Shown piece by piece: positions 33,563 through 43,208 of a stretch of 64,000 bases of DNA. Source of the stretch: Bacteroidales bacterium (GTDB lineage Bacteria > Bacteroidota > Bacteroidia > Bacteroidales > UBA6680); the NCBI GenBank assembly GCA_025210735.1, contig JAOARD010000069.1, forward strand, positions 1 to 64,000. Reading direction: 5' to 3'. The notes below the pieces were generated by a model. It did no database searches. It saw nothing but the letters and a program-made list of their open reading frames with translations, and was not told where the DNA came from. The translations under genes were made by a program, and so were the position numbers. How positions within the stretch are numbered: the first letter of the stretch is position 1; every line of letters begins with the position of its first letter.

Positions 33563-34701
33563 TACCTTTTTATCATTAAAATTGGAAGATAGAATATTTC
33601 AGCTAAAAATGGTTTAATATCGTTTATGTCAAAAACACCGTACTTAACAGGGTACTTATCATATTTCTTATATCTTCCGGTAAGTTTGTATTTAATTACC
33701 ATTGGCAAGTCTGTCATTAAATGCCTGAACGAAGATTTTTTACAACCATTATACTTCTCTGTTTTGTTTTCTGTAAGAAGATTATAATAATTTTCAAGCA
33801 AGTTAATATTTGCTGTTTCTGTAATTAAATGCCATTTCCAAGTACGTGGATTAATTTCCAGAAATTTATATTCATTGCTCTGTTCATCGTACTTGTATTC
33901 AACTTCGCAAACGCCTCTGTATTTAATTTTTGATAGTAGTTTTTTAGATATTTCTATTAGATAATCGTTGTCTACTATCTGAGCAAATGTTGTAGCATTC
34001 CCGAAATCTGGTGGGTGTTGTCTTGCTCTTCTGGCTACAAATGATATAATATCTTTGTCTTCGTTAAACAGAAAGCATGCAGAATAGAGATGTTCACTCT
34101 CTCCGTTTATTATTGATTGAACAATAACCTCTTCAGGAGCTATTACTTCTATTGCTTTTTTATAATTACTTATTAGTTCATTCTTGTCTCTACATACAAA
34201 AACCTTTGTTTTTAGCTTACTATAGAATGAGTGCATTATAGCAGGCTTTATAATACAAGGAAACTCTGGTTCCAGTTGTTCTAACTCCTCTATAGTATCA
34301 GGTGTATCTGTTTGAGCTATAGGAATACCTATCTCTTTTGCCAGAGAGTATGTAATACGTTTATTATAACACTTCTCAACAGATTCCCAGTTACTGGTAC
34401 CAACAATGAAAAATTTGGAGAGTATATCCTTATTTTTACTAATAATACCAACATGAAGATCATTTGTTGGGAGAATAAGATAATTCTTATAGAGTCCGCT
34501 GTTTCCGATCTCCATTAACTTATCAAACAACTGATCTTTATTATATTTTATAAATGTTTTACAATATTTACTATTTCTGGTTAGGTTATATTTTTCTGTA
34601 TCTAAAAGAACAACATCAAACCCTCTTTTACCAAAAATTCTTGTAATTCCAAGTCCCTGAACGTGTCCTCCAATAACTATGATTCCTTTTTCTTTTTTCA
34701 T
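33562..34701 (-). CDS. ATP-grasp ligase (first of two in the cluster)
   Basis: 379 aa. Starts with a Rossmann-like IIVIGGHVQGLGITRIFGKRG, then an ATP-grasp core: PCIIKPAIMHSFYSKLKTKVFV, a central EEVIVQSIINGESEHLYSACF, and FLEINPRTWKWHLIT with the Mg-binding Glu and Asn. ATP-grasp enzymes form amide or similar bonds from a carboxylate and an amine through an acyl phosphate. Relatives include D-aspartate ligases and carbamoyl-phosphate-type enzymes. In this locus it could attach an amino acid to a sugar acid; the substrate is unknown. Confidence 0.82.
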   Translation of the reverse strand: MKKEKGIIVIGGHVQGLGITRIFGKRGFDVVLLDTEKYNLTRNSKYCKTFIKYNKDQLFDKLMEIGNSGLYKNYLILPTNDLHVGIISKNKDILSKFFIVGTSNWESVEKCYNKRITYSLAKEIGIPIAQTDTPDTIEELEQLEPEFPCIIKPAIMHSFYSKLKTKVFVCRDKNELISNYKKAIEVIAPEEVIVQSIINGESEHLYSACFLFNEDKDIISFVARRARQHPPDFGNATTFAQIVDNDYLIEISKKLLSKIKYRGVCEVEYKYDEQSNEYKFLEINPRTWKWHLITETANINLLENYYNLLTENKTEKYNGCKKSSFRHLMTDLPMVIKYKLTGRYKKYDKYPVKYGVFDINDIKPFLAEIFYLPILMIKR

Positions 34702-34711
34702 GTTAAATTAT

Positions 34712-36073
34712 CTAAGATCTAAGATTCCAACCAATAACTAATAGAAAAGCAACAATAAACCAAATTTGTGTATACTTTATTATTCTTTTGACTTTATATT
34801 TTTTTATGTTTCCACTGTTCAATTCGCTTAAGAAATAGAACGTTAAGATGAATATAAATGGATAATGTGGCATATTGAGTCTTAGTTCAAAGACTTCTAA
34901 TATAATTACCAAAGATAACATCTCTACAATTGTAAATGCAGCTATTGCATATAACTGTGTTTTTTTATTTATAAATATATATATTAAACTGAATATAAAA
35001 TATATAGAGAAAAATAATCTGAATATGAGACCGATTGAGTAAAATGCAACCTGTTCCCGAAATATTATAGGATATATTGTAGGAAAAGGTCCTATAAAAG
35101 CGGATAAAACAGATACAAAGAAACCAAAACCACTACCACCTTGTATTGAAGAATCCTTTCTTGAAGAAATAGTATCAACGCTTGGTAGATATCTGTCTAC
35201 TGTAGATTGCATTTGTGATATTACAATTAATGCAACAACCATAATTACGCCAACAATTATAATGGTATTTTTATTGTTTTTATTCCTTAGCATATATCCT
35301 GAAAACATAGCAAGAGATAACATACCCATTACAGCGGGTCTGAAAAGAAGTAGCATTGCTACAAAAGCAAATAGTTTATATAGACTATATTTTCCTTTAT
35401 TATACATGTAGTTATAATAGTAGTTTACACAAACTACAATAAGTGTAACAAAAACAACTTCTTTTAAACCGGTGGATTGAAAGTATACCATGAATGAAGA
35501 TGCCGAAAAGGAGAGTGTAGCAAAAAAAGCATATTTTTTTTGCATAAAATTAGAAGCTATAGAAAACAAATTTGCTGCTATAATTAAACCCAGAATAATA
35601 TTTCCTGCATTTATTATTAGAGGATTAGGTATTAATCTGTATAATGTACTCATATATAAAACAGCACCAAGGTCTTCAAAAGTATTCTCTATAAAAAAAT
35701 AATCAATACCTTCTGATAATCCCAACTCTGACATTTTAATGCTTGAGTTGTGATAGAATAGTGAGTCAGATGCAGCAGTACTGAAAAATGTTCCTGAGAA
35801 CAGATAAAAAAAAGTATTATAAACAGTTACAAAGAATAGGGAATAGAAAAATATTATTGTAATTAATCTTTTTTTGTTATAGAATGATTGTGGTTTAAAC
35901 ATAACGCTGTACAACACACCTATAAAAAGAGCAAGATTTAATGCGTTTATACCAATTACACTATAACTCCACTCATAGTAGTTGTTTAAAGAAAAGTATA
36001 AAGCCACAAACACTAAAACAATAGCATACTTTATATATTTATTAAATGCATATGTAAAGATATTAGCGGTCAT
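34712..36073 (-). CDS. Polytopic membrane protein, probable polysaccharide polymerase (Wzy-like)
   Basis: 453 aa, about eleven to twelve helices and little else. An early loop has AASDSLFYHNSS and a longer central loop follows ISQMQSTVDRYLPSVDTISSRKDSSIQGG. No other gene in the operon can serve as the polymerase expected with a Wzx flippase, which supports the Wzy call. A GT-C type transferase is the main alternative. ATGA overlap with the upstream glycosyltransferase at 36070-36073. Confidence 0.65.
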   Translation of the reverse strand: MTANIFTYAFNKYIKYAIVLVFVALYFSLNNYYEWSYSVIGINALNLALFIGVLYSVMFKPQSFYNKKRLITIIFFYSLFFVTVYNTFFYLFSGTFFSTAASDSLFYHNSSIKMSELGLSEGIDYFFIENTFEDLGAVLYMSTLYRLIPNPLIINAGNIILGLIIAANLFSIASNFMQKKYAFFATLSFSASSFMVYFQSTGLKEVVFVTLIVVCVNYYYNYMYNKGKYSLYKLFAFVAMLLLFRPAVMGMLSLAMFSGYMLRNKNNKNTIIIVGVIMVVALIVISQMQSTVDRYLPSVDTISSRKDSSIQGGSGFGFFVSVLSAFIGPFPTIYPIIFREQVAFYSIGLIFRLFFSIYFIFSLIYIFINKKTQLYAIAAFTIVEMLSLVIILEVFELRLNMPHYPFIFILTFYFLSELNSGNIKKYKVKRIIKYTQIWFIVAFLLVIGWNLRS

Positions 36074-36993
36074 TCTTGTAAAAGACTATTATATATGGTT
36101 ATTATTTTATCGGCAATAACTGTTTCATTTAAATGTTTTATATTATCATTTCCATTTGTTCTTACTCTTTTTTGTGAAATAATATGGTCTACTTTACTTT
36201 TTATTTCATCATGATTTCTTGAACAGATGTAGCAATAATTGGTGTTTTTTATTGTGTCTCTAACATCTCCAACATCAGTAGTAATTATTGGACACGAACA
36301 TGCCATTGCTTCTTTAATAACATTTGGAGAACCTTCTCTTTTACTGGTGAAGAGAACAAGATCTGCAGCAGAGTAATAGTATGGCATATCTTGGTTTGGT
36401 ATATTTACAATTGTATGTAATTCGCAATTATTATATTCTAAATTTTTGAAAACTTTTTCGGCAAGGTTAAAATCTTTTTCAGGACGTTTTGGATCTGCAG
36501 GAAACAATATATGCTTCTTACTTTTATCCCATCCAAGCTTATTTAATGATTCTGTGTGACTTTTATCTGAAAATCTATTAAAGTCTACACCATTCGGAAT
36601 AATGTGTACTTTACTTACTCCGAGATGTAGCTGCATTCTTTCAGATTTTACAATTGTTCCTTTCCAAAAATGCTTTGAGAATAGTTTCATTAAAGAGTTT
36701 TTTTTATTCTCTTTTACATCACTACCCATTAGAGATACTATAACATTTTTATGTCCAGAAAATGCTGCAACTATACCTGATAAAGAGTAATGAGCGTGAA
36801 TTATATCATATTTGTTATTTTTTATAAACTTTCTTAATGTGAAAATTGATTTTAAATACCCCTTAATTCCTCCTCCGTTAATTACAAAAGTGTCAATATC
36901 AATACCTTTCTTTATCAAGGATTGTTTTTGATTATCTACAATTGGAGATATGCCGTTTTTACTATTACCACTTGAAACAAATAGTACTCTCAT
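36070..36993 (-). CDS. GT4-family glycosyltransferase
   Basis: 307 aa. GT-B fold: N-terminal RVLFVSSGNSKNGISPIVDNQ, IIHAHYSLSGIVAA, then HIIPNGVDFNRFS, HILFPADPKRPEKDF and the C-terminal nucleotide-sugar motif FTSKREGSPNVIKEAMACSCPIITT (EGxPNVIxEAMA). It adds one sugar of the repeat unit on the cytoplasmic side. The stop overlaps the next gene's ATG. Confidence 0.9.
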   Translation of the reverse strand: MRVLFVSSGNSKNGISPIVDNQKQSLIKKGIDIDTFVINGGGIKGYLKSIFTLRKFIKNNKYDIIHAHYSLSGIVAAFSGHKNVIVSLMGSDVKENKKNSLMKLFSKHFWKGTIVKSERMQLHLGVSKVHIIPNGVDFNRFSDKSHTESLNKLGWDKSKKHILFPADPKRPEKDFNLAEKVFKNLEYNNCELHTIVNIPNQDMPYYYSAADLVLFTSKREGSPNVIKEAMACSCPIITTDVGDVRDTIKNTNYCYICSRNHDEIKSKVDHIISQKRVRTNGNDNIKHLNETVIADKIITIYNSLLQE

Positions 36994-37003
36994 AAAATTT
37001 TAT

Positions 37004-38038
37004 CTATTTTAATATTTCAAGAATATTTTCCATTCTTAAATCGTAGCTTAAGTTTGTGTTAAACATACCCTCTTCAAACAACCATTTATCTTCTTTGAAA
37101 ACAAATCTTCCTGGTTTTCCATCTTTTTCGCATATATATGATTGCACATGTCCGAATATACATTGTAATTCATTTATCAGATATCCTCCATTTCCATCTT
37201 CAAAAAGATCAACAGCCATACAGTTGAAGTTATGTTTTTCGCAAAGATTTTTTACAAAATTCAGCAGCTTTACAGGAGGTTCATTATAATCTATACCTTT
37301 TGTACCGCTTGCTTTCTCTCCTTGTTTTATTTTTTGATGACCGAAATAAGATTCTCCTATTTTTACAACTCTCCACTCGTAATTATGCGGTATAAACTTT
37401 TGAAATATTACAAAACCTTTTTGTACTTCATTATATACCATACTATATACTTTAACTCTCTTTATTATCCTTGCAGGATTTTTTAATAATTTAAGTATAC
37501 GTGATTTGAAGCCTCCCATTTTCAGGTTTGGTCCCCAACTTTGTCTTAATCCGCTGCCAAAAGCCTGGTTTATGTACTCTTTAGCCTCTTCTTTATTATA
37601 TAATACTCTAACCCCTTTTCCTGATGCACCAATATTAAACTTGGCAACTATTGGATATTCAGATGTATTTATGTATTCTTCAGCTTCTTCTTTTGAGTAA
37701 AATACATTAGTATCAGGATGAGGTTCGTTATTTGCAGATAACCAATATGAAAGATATTTTTTGTTTTCGTGAACACTAACCTCTTCATAACTAGGATAAA
37801 CAAACTTCCCCATTACTTTATTTACAACATGTAAACGTTCGTCATATAGTGATTTAAACAGAGTTTGTCTTGCTGAAGGGCACGTTAAAAATGCTGTATA
37901 ATCTTCCGATTTTATTTCTTTAACCCAGTTATTAGATGTAAAATCAATAACTTTATATTCAATATTGAACTTATTGCAAGCATTTATCCAACTCAGATGA
38001 TTATCATCAAATTCATTTTTAAGTATACCTAATTTCAT
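37004..38038 (-). CDS. ATP-grasp ligase (second, RimK-like)
   Basis: 344 aa. ATP-grasp layout: YPIVAKFNIGASGKGVRVLYNKEEA (nucleotide-binding lysine and glycine loop), GFVIFQKFIPHNYEWRVVKIG and a C-terminal MAVDLFEDGNGGYLINELQCIFGH with metal-binding residues. RimK-like members ligate an amino acid to a carboxylate. It lies between a glycosyltransferase and the asparagine-synthase-like gene (2 bp from it), which fits an amino-acid or amide modification of the polymer. Substrates are not predictable. Confidence 0.82.
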   Translation of the reverse strand: MKLGILKNEFDDNHLSWINACNKFNIEYKVIDFTSNNWVKEIKSEDYTAFLTCPSARQTLFKSLYDERLHVVNKVMGKFVYPSYEEVSVHENKKYLSYWLSANNEPHPDTNVFYSKEEAEEYINTSEYPIVAKFNIGASGKGVRVLYNKEEAKEYINQAFGSGLRQSWGPNLKMGGFKSRILKLLKNPARIIKRVKVYSMVYNEVQKGFVIFQKFIPHNYEWRVVKIGESYFGHQKIKQGEKASGTKGIDYNEPPVKLLNFVKNLCEKHNFNCMAVDLFEDGNGGYLINELQCIFGHVQSYICEKDGKPGRFVFKEDKWLFEEGMFNTNLSYDLRMENILEILK

Positions 38039-38040
38039 AA

Positions 38041-39777
38041 TTAAACAGTTTTTTGTAAGTATTTAGAAAGAGTTATTGGATTTGAATATTTATGCCAATA
38101 GCCTTCATGGTTAGTGTGCATATCTGTATCAATATCATTAATCATTTTATGAATATCATATTCACTCTTAATATCTTCATTTAAATTAATGAGCTCAGAT
38201 TTTACATATTCAATAAACCATTCATCGTAACTAAAGGTTGGTTTAGATTTTTCTGATGTTAACTGAATAATACTTCTCTTTATGATATATTTTATTCTGT
38301 TTCCAAGTACATCATTTGGTGTATACCTGTTTGCAAAAGGAACATCAGCAAGAAATGGTGAATATTTTTTTATCAATTTACATTGTAACTCTCCTCCTCT
38401 TAATCGCTTTATCGGATTTTTTGTATGTCTGTTATTTGAGAATAGAGAGAATGGAGAACTGAAAAGTGACTCCATAATGTCTATATCCATAAAAGGAGCA
38501 ATAACGTATTTAGAATGTTCCATAAACAGATTGATATCCTGAATATCATGCGTGCATCCTATCAGGTTATGAACAAGGTTAAATTCAACATTCTTATTAA
38601 AAGTATTATGCTTTAATCCAAACTCTTCTAATAAATTAATAATGTAATCAATAGTACTGTCGTTGTACTTTACATAGTGTTTGTCAAGTATTTGACTTAT
38701 TATCTCTTTTTGAGACATGTCTTCTGTAAGAAACCTTCTAATGAATTCAGTAATTATGTAATCATTAAAGTTTTCTCCCATAATGTAATCTCCACCCATT
38801 GCTCCAACAAAAACCATATCCAGATCATTGTTAAAATAATTACTCTCTTTTATTATGGCATCTAATCTATGAGCTCTGTGAATATGAATGAAATGATTCT
38901 CTGAATCTACGATTTTGTTAACTAATTCGGAGTATTTTTTTGAATCTAAGTTTTCAATGTAATGATTAGAAAAGTCAAGAGAACAGATATCTGCTACATT
39001 TTTTGCCGTAGTTACATCTGTTCCTGTTGGGTAACCAAAGGTGAAACAGTGAGGCTTTATACCATTATTTAGAAGCGATGATAAAACAGTTCTTGTATCT
39101 CTACCTCCTGTTAGTGTAGTAGAGACATTTGTTGGATTAAGATATTCTAAATAGTTTTTTACTGAGATATCAAAAGTGTTAATAAACTCCTCTTGGGTAG
39201 TTAAGTCTTTTTTAGAGTCAGCTAATATCTGAGGATTCCAATATATTGTATTTGTTATATTGCCTTTGTCAACAATTGTAAGCGTTGCAGGAATACTGTA
39301 TTCAACATTATCAAATAGAGATATTCCTTTTATAAAATGTTGAAGCACAGCAAATATTGCAGGACTATAACTGTTATGTTTTAAAGTGGTTGCAATCTTA
39401 AGTGTTTCTATATTGTTTGATACATATACACCTTTATTAGCTGTATAGAATCTTTTTACAGAGTGTATGTCATTAGCAATGCATATCTTGTCATTTTCTG
39501 AAACAACAATACAAAAGAAGCCTTTTAGATGCTTAGGAAAATCAGTACCGTATTTTTTATAAAGAGAATAAATTAATTCGTACTGATCAAGAGTTTTGTA
39601 CTCTTCGTAGCAATGATTTCTAGGAGCAACAAATCCGTCGATAATAATGTTACAATTATCAAATGTTTTAAACTCTCCTTCGATGAATAAGTATTGATCA
39701 CTGTCAATATTTAAACAACTGGAAAATTTACTTGATAGCTCTTTATTGTTTTCAGATGAAAGTAGAAATTTGACCAT
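38041..39777 (-). CDS. Asparagine synthase-like protein
   Basis: 578 aa. N-terminal Ntn-type domain without the glutaminase Cys2 (it begins MVKFLLSSE), with YSLYKKYGTDFPKHLKGFFCIVV, and a C-terminal synthetase domain whose PP-loop reads TGGRDTR (usual SGGxDS). Asn-synthase homologues in polysaccharide loci, such as WbpS, amidate uronic acids; others close beta-lactams. Loss of Cys2 suggests another nitrogen donor, for example an amino acid or ammonia. The ligase activity is inferred from fold only. Confidence 0.8.
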   Translation of the reverse strand: MVKFLLSSENNKELSSKFSSCLNIDSDQYLFIEGEFKTFDNCNIIIDGFVAPRNHCYEEYKTLDQYELIYSLYKKYGTDFPKHLKGFFCIVVSENDKICIANDIHSVKRFYTANKGVYVSNNIETLKIATTLKHNSYSPAIFAVLQHFIKGISLFDNVEYSIPATLTIVDKGNITNTIYWNPQILADSKKDLTTQEEFINTFDISVKNYLEYLNPTNVSTTLTGGRDTRTVLSSLLNNGIKPHCFTFGYPTGTDVTTAKNVADICSLDFSNHYIENLDSKKYSELVNKIVDSENHFIHIHRAHRLDAIIKESNYFNNDLDMVFVGAMGGDYIMGENFNDYIITEFIRRFLTEDMSQKEIISQILDKHYVKYNDSTIDYIINLLEEFGLKHNTFNKNVEFNLVHNLIGCTHDIQDINLFMEHSKYVIAPFMDIDIMESLFSSPFSLFSNNRHTKNPIKRLRGGELQCKLIKKYSPFLADVPFANRYTPNDVLGNRIKYIIKRSIIQLTSEKSKPTFSYDEWFIEYVKSELINLNEDIKSEYDIHKMINDIDTDMHTNHEGYWHKYSNPITLSKYLQKTV

Positions 39778-39801
39778 TACATTTTTTATTAAACTATATG
39801 A

Positions 39802-40884
39802 TTACTTCTTTATAGTATTTGTTATAAGAGATATTAACTTTTTAAAATTCTTTATCTGGAATAGTCTTTTAACAGGATTTTGATAGTAACCAAAGAAATA
39901 TTCTGTAATCCTGTCAAGAACTGTTTCTTTAAAGTTAATAAAAGATTTATAAGAACTATTTTTTTTCATCAATCTAAATGATTTCCATTTATTACTATTC
40001 CATTTCAAATAGTTCCATTTTCTTCTTATATGTATATTATTATATTGTTTTTCAATAGTACCAACAAAATCAAATTTATAACTATCTAAATCAAGAAAAG
40101 TTATAACTCCTTTTTTAGTTTTTTTGTATAATGCATGAAGGTTACCGTTAGGTAAATAGTAGTCTCCAAACGTTAAACCACCTAAACTATAAAATATTGT
40201 ACCATTGTTATAATGTTCAAAAGGTTGTATTGTGTGTGAATGGTGTCCCATTATAATGTCTGCACCTTTATCTATAAACAACTTGTAATCGTTTATTTGT
40301 GAATCTGAAGGGTAGAAAGAATAATCTTTACCCCAATGAACACTTACAATCACCTTATCAACACCCTTTTTTACAGATTCAATATCATTAATAATGTCGT
40401 TTATATTGTAGTAATTGATGTAGAGGTTATTATACCTTTCAGCTTTAGGATTTGTTGATTTATGCACATATGCAATAAAGGCTATTTTTAAGCCATTGTG
40501 CTCAATAATCACTGGTTTAGTATGCGACTCTTTATAACCTGCACCTGTATAATATATTCCTTCTTTTTCAAGAATATTAATAGTTGTTTTTATACCTGAT
40601 ATACCACAATCTGTTATGTGATTATTTGCTAAAGAAACACAGTTTATATTAAGAAGTCCTAAAAGTTGTTTAGCTGTTTCTGAATCTGTATAATGATGTA
40701 ATTTTTTGTCAGGATTAAGATCTTTAATATCAGAAATAACAGGGGCCTCAAAATTCGCAAAGATCAGATCATTACTGGTAAGATATTTTTTTAATGATTT
40801 GTATCTTGATACATTATTCTTATTATCAGATGATAATATTCCGTTGAAAGCAACATCACCTAAAAATATTACACTTTTCTTCAT
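39802..40884 (-). CDS. CapA-family metallophosphatase-like protein
   Basis: 360 aa. PGA_cap domain: VIFLGDVAFNGIL, DLIFANFEAPV, NCVSLANNHITDCG, YTGAGY, VIVSVHWGKDYSFYPS and DIIMGHHSHTIQPFEHYNN, all metal-site motifs of the calcineurin-like fold. CapA proteins are required for poly-gamma-glutamate capsules, and related members occur in polysaccharide loci. There is no signal peptide, so it is likely cytoplasmic here, unlike Bacillus CapA. Confidence 0.87.
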   Translation of the reverse strand: MKKSVIFLGDVAFNGILSSDNKNNVSRYKSLKKYLTSNDLIFANFEAPVISDIKDLNPDKKLHHYTDSETAKQLLGLLNINCVSLANNHITDCGISGIKTTINILEKEGIYYTGAGYKESHTKPVIIEHNGLKIAFIAYVHKSTNPKAERYNNLYINYYNINDIINDIESVKKGVDKVIVSVHWGKDYSFYPSDSQINDYKLFIDKGADIIMGHHSHTIQPFEHYNNGTIFYSLGGLTFGDYYLPNGNLHALYKKTKKGVITFLDLDSYKFDFVGTIEKQYNNIHIRRKWNYLKWNSNKWKSFRLMKKNSSYKSFINFKETVLDRITEYFFGYYQNPVKRLFQIKNFKKLISLITNTIKK

Positions 40885-40911
40885 TAATAATATGTTTATA
40901 ATAGCAGATTA

Positions 40912-41997
40912 TTATACAATGCTATTAAAGTATTTGTCAGCAATTAAATCAATAGAAAAATCTTCTGCTCTCTTCTTTATTTGATCCGATTTATCAGATT
41001 TGTCTTCAGAAATGCTTTTTACTATTGCACTGCTTAACTGTTCTACATTATTTACCTCTATAATATCCCCATAACGCCCGTTTCCTAATATTTCATTTGG
41101 TGCACCAATACAATTTGTTGATATAATTGGTAACCCAAATGCCATAGCTTCAACAAGAACATTTCCAAAGCCTTCTTTAATTGATGTAAGGACAAACAGT
41201 TTAGCATTTTTGTAGTATTTAAATGGATTTTTTACTAATCCCTTAAATATTACTCTATCTTCTATGTTTAGTTGTTTAACGAGTTTTTTTAGCTTATCCT
41301 TATGGCTTCCCTCTCCAATTATTATAAGGTTATGGTTTATATCATTAACAACTAAGCCAAACGATTTTATTAAATGTTCTATATTTTTTGAAGCCTCTAA
41401 TCTGCCAACACTAAGTATATAAGGTTCTTTTAGTATTTCATTGTCTTCAAAACTCTCTTCAGCTTTCTGATATATCTTTTCAGATATTATTGGGTTATAA
41501 ATAACTTTTATGTTTGTTTGCCTGTTTTTAATAATTCCATTTTCAATTAAAGAGGTTTTTGTTCCTTCAGAATTAGCAATTACAGTATCTGCATAAGAAA
41601 AAGATAGTTTGAGTATATAATCACTTACTTTAGATTTTATTGATTTTTTATTTTTATATATTAATGGAGCGGCTTGTCGTAGAATAACTTTGTATTTTCT
41701 GTATAATATTTTTCCTACAATAGCATTAATAATATTAGGTAAATATAGCGTTGAAATAACAGAGTTTGGATTGATCTTTTTTATTGCTTTTTTGAATCGG
41801 ATTATCTTATTAAAGATATTTCCATTACCAATCTCAATAATGTTTACTCTATCGTCTAAATCAGAATAGAAGAAGTTACTTTTACTATCAACAATGAGCC
41901 ATATTTTATTCTTGGCAATATAGCTGTTGCATAAGTTAATAAAAACTCTCTCAGCTCCGCCTGCACCTAATTTAGGTATATAGAAAACAATTCTCAT
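40912..41997 (-). CDS. GT4-family glycosyltransferase
   Basis: 361 aa. GT-B fold with N-terminal FYIPKLGAGGAERVFINL, middle IYNPI and ILSVGRLEASKNIEHLIKSF, and the C-terminal donor-binding motif VLTSIKEGFGNVLVEAMAFGLPIIST followed by GAPNEIL. It is a typical retaining GT4 enzyme for one repeat-unit linkage. Its donor and acceptor are unknown. It is the second GT4 gene of the operon. Confidence 0.92.
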   Translation of the reverse strand: MRIVFYIPKLGAGGAERVFINLCNSYIAKNKIWLIVDSKSNFFYSDLDDRVNIIEIGNGNIFNKIIRFKKAIKKINPNSVISTLYLPNIINAIVGKILYRKYKVILRQAAPLIYKNKKSIKSKVSDYILKLSFSYADTVIANSEGTKTSLIENGIIKNRQTNIKVIYNPIISEKIYQKAEESFEDNEILKEPYILSVGRLEASKNIEHLIKSFGLVVNDINHNLIIIGEGSHKDKLKKLVKQLNIEDRVIFKGLVKNPFKYYKNAKLFVLTSIKEGFGNVLVEAMAFGLPIISTNCIGAPNEILGNGRYGDIIEVNNVEQLSSAIVKSISEDKSDKSDQIKKRAEDFSIDLIADKYFNSIV

Positions 41998-42044
41998 ACT
42001 TTAAGTACTTTGTAATTTAACACTCAATTAAGATATATACCTGT

Positions 42045-43208
42045 TTATTTATCAATAATCTCAAAAACATTAGACCACATATTCTCAACAACTTCGTGTA
42101 CGGTAATGTTTCTGTTCTTAATACTATTTGAAGCTATATTAATTTCATTATCAGACAGTAGATAGTCTATTTTAGACAAAATCTCTTCATAACTGAATTC
42201 TGTTACTAACAGATCAATTATACCATATTCTTTGTATAGTTCAACATACTTATGATTCCATGATGTTCCTATAGATGGTACATTTTGTGATAGAGAGTTC
42301 ATTATACCGTGATATCTGGAACTTACAGAGAATAGAGCCTGACCAATGTATCCTTTTAGTTTTTTTGGATCAGGTTCTTCAATAATATCTACTTTAATAT
42401 CAAGTAGATTGTTAACTCTGTGTGCAATGTCAACGTCATATATCATTGAGTGTATTACAAAATATGATTCTAAACCTCTCTCTCTAAGGTTATTTATTAT
42501 TTTTACAAATGAGTTAACATAATAGTCTGAAGTAATATTGCTTTTATCAATAAACCTGAAATTTGGTATCAGGCAAACCATCCCTTTATATTTCTCTTGA
42601 TTACTGTCTTTTTTTGGTTTAACAACCGATGAATAATCCGGACATAGTTTTATTTTATCACCTTTAATTCCATGTTTTTCAAGTTCTGATAAAGAAAATT
42701 TATCACGAGCATAAATAACATCAGCAACAGAAAACAATCCTTTTGCAAGAGCAATTGTTCCCTCTTTATTTATTGGACCAAAAGCTTTTGGCATAAGTAT
42801 TATCTTAGCTCCGTGTTTCTTGTACTTTTTATAAGAATCAACCATTTTCAGCATGTGCTTATTAGGCCACTGATCTCCTAAATAAAATCCAGATGTATCT
42901 AAAACAACATCTATATCCTTTACTCTGGTTAACTTAAATTTTTTTCTTAAGCTTGTTGGTAAAATATATAGTAATGAATTAACAGTGTTTCCTACAGCTC
43001 TGTAAATAAAATGTTTCCAATTATTACGGTGTTTGTGAGCACATGAAACAGTACTTAATGAATATTTGTTCTTAGGAAACTTATAAAAAAGAGGTATTGA
43101 TATATTACTATTATTATTGTATTCATTAATTCTATCTAATACGCCTTCAATCATAAGGCTATCCCCTTTATTTGAATATCCTGCTGTAGGTAATAAAAAA
43201 TATTTCAT
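42045..43208 (-). CDS. Polysaccharide pyruvyl transferase family protein
   Basis: 387 aa. N-terminal TAGYSNKGDSLMIEGVLD, then VLDTSGFYLGDQWPN, IILMPKAFGPI, YARDKFSLSELEKHGI and SVSSRYHGIMNSLSQNVPSIGTSWNHKY, matching the pyruvyl transferase (CsaB-like) family. It should add a ketal-linked pyruvate, giving a negative charge. Start overlaps the flippase stop by 4 bp (ATGA). Confidence 0.9.
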   Translation of the reverse strand: MKYFLLPTAGYSNKGDSLMIEGVLDRINEYNNNSNISIPLFYKFPKNKYSLSTVSCAHKHRNNWKHFIYRAVGNTVNSLLYILPTSLRKKFKLTRVKDIDVVLDTSGFYLGDQWPNKHMLKMVDSYKKYKKHGAKIILMPKAFGPINKEGTIALAKGLFSVADVIYARDKFSLSELEKHGIKGDKIKLCPDYSSVVKPKKDSNQEKYKGMVCLIPNFRFIDKSNITSDYYVNSFVKIINNLRERGLESYFVIHSMIYDVDIAHRVNNLLDIKVDIIEEPDPKKLKGYIGQALFSVSSRYHGIMNSLSQNVPSIGTSWNHKYVELYKEYGIIDLLVTEFSYEEILSKIDYLLSDNEINIASNSIKNRNITVHEVVENMWSNVFEIIDK

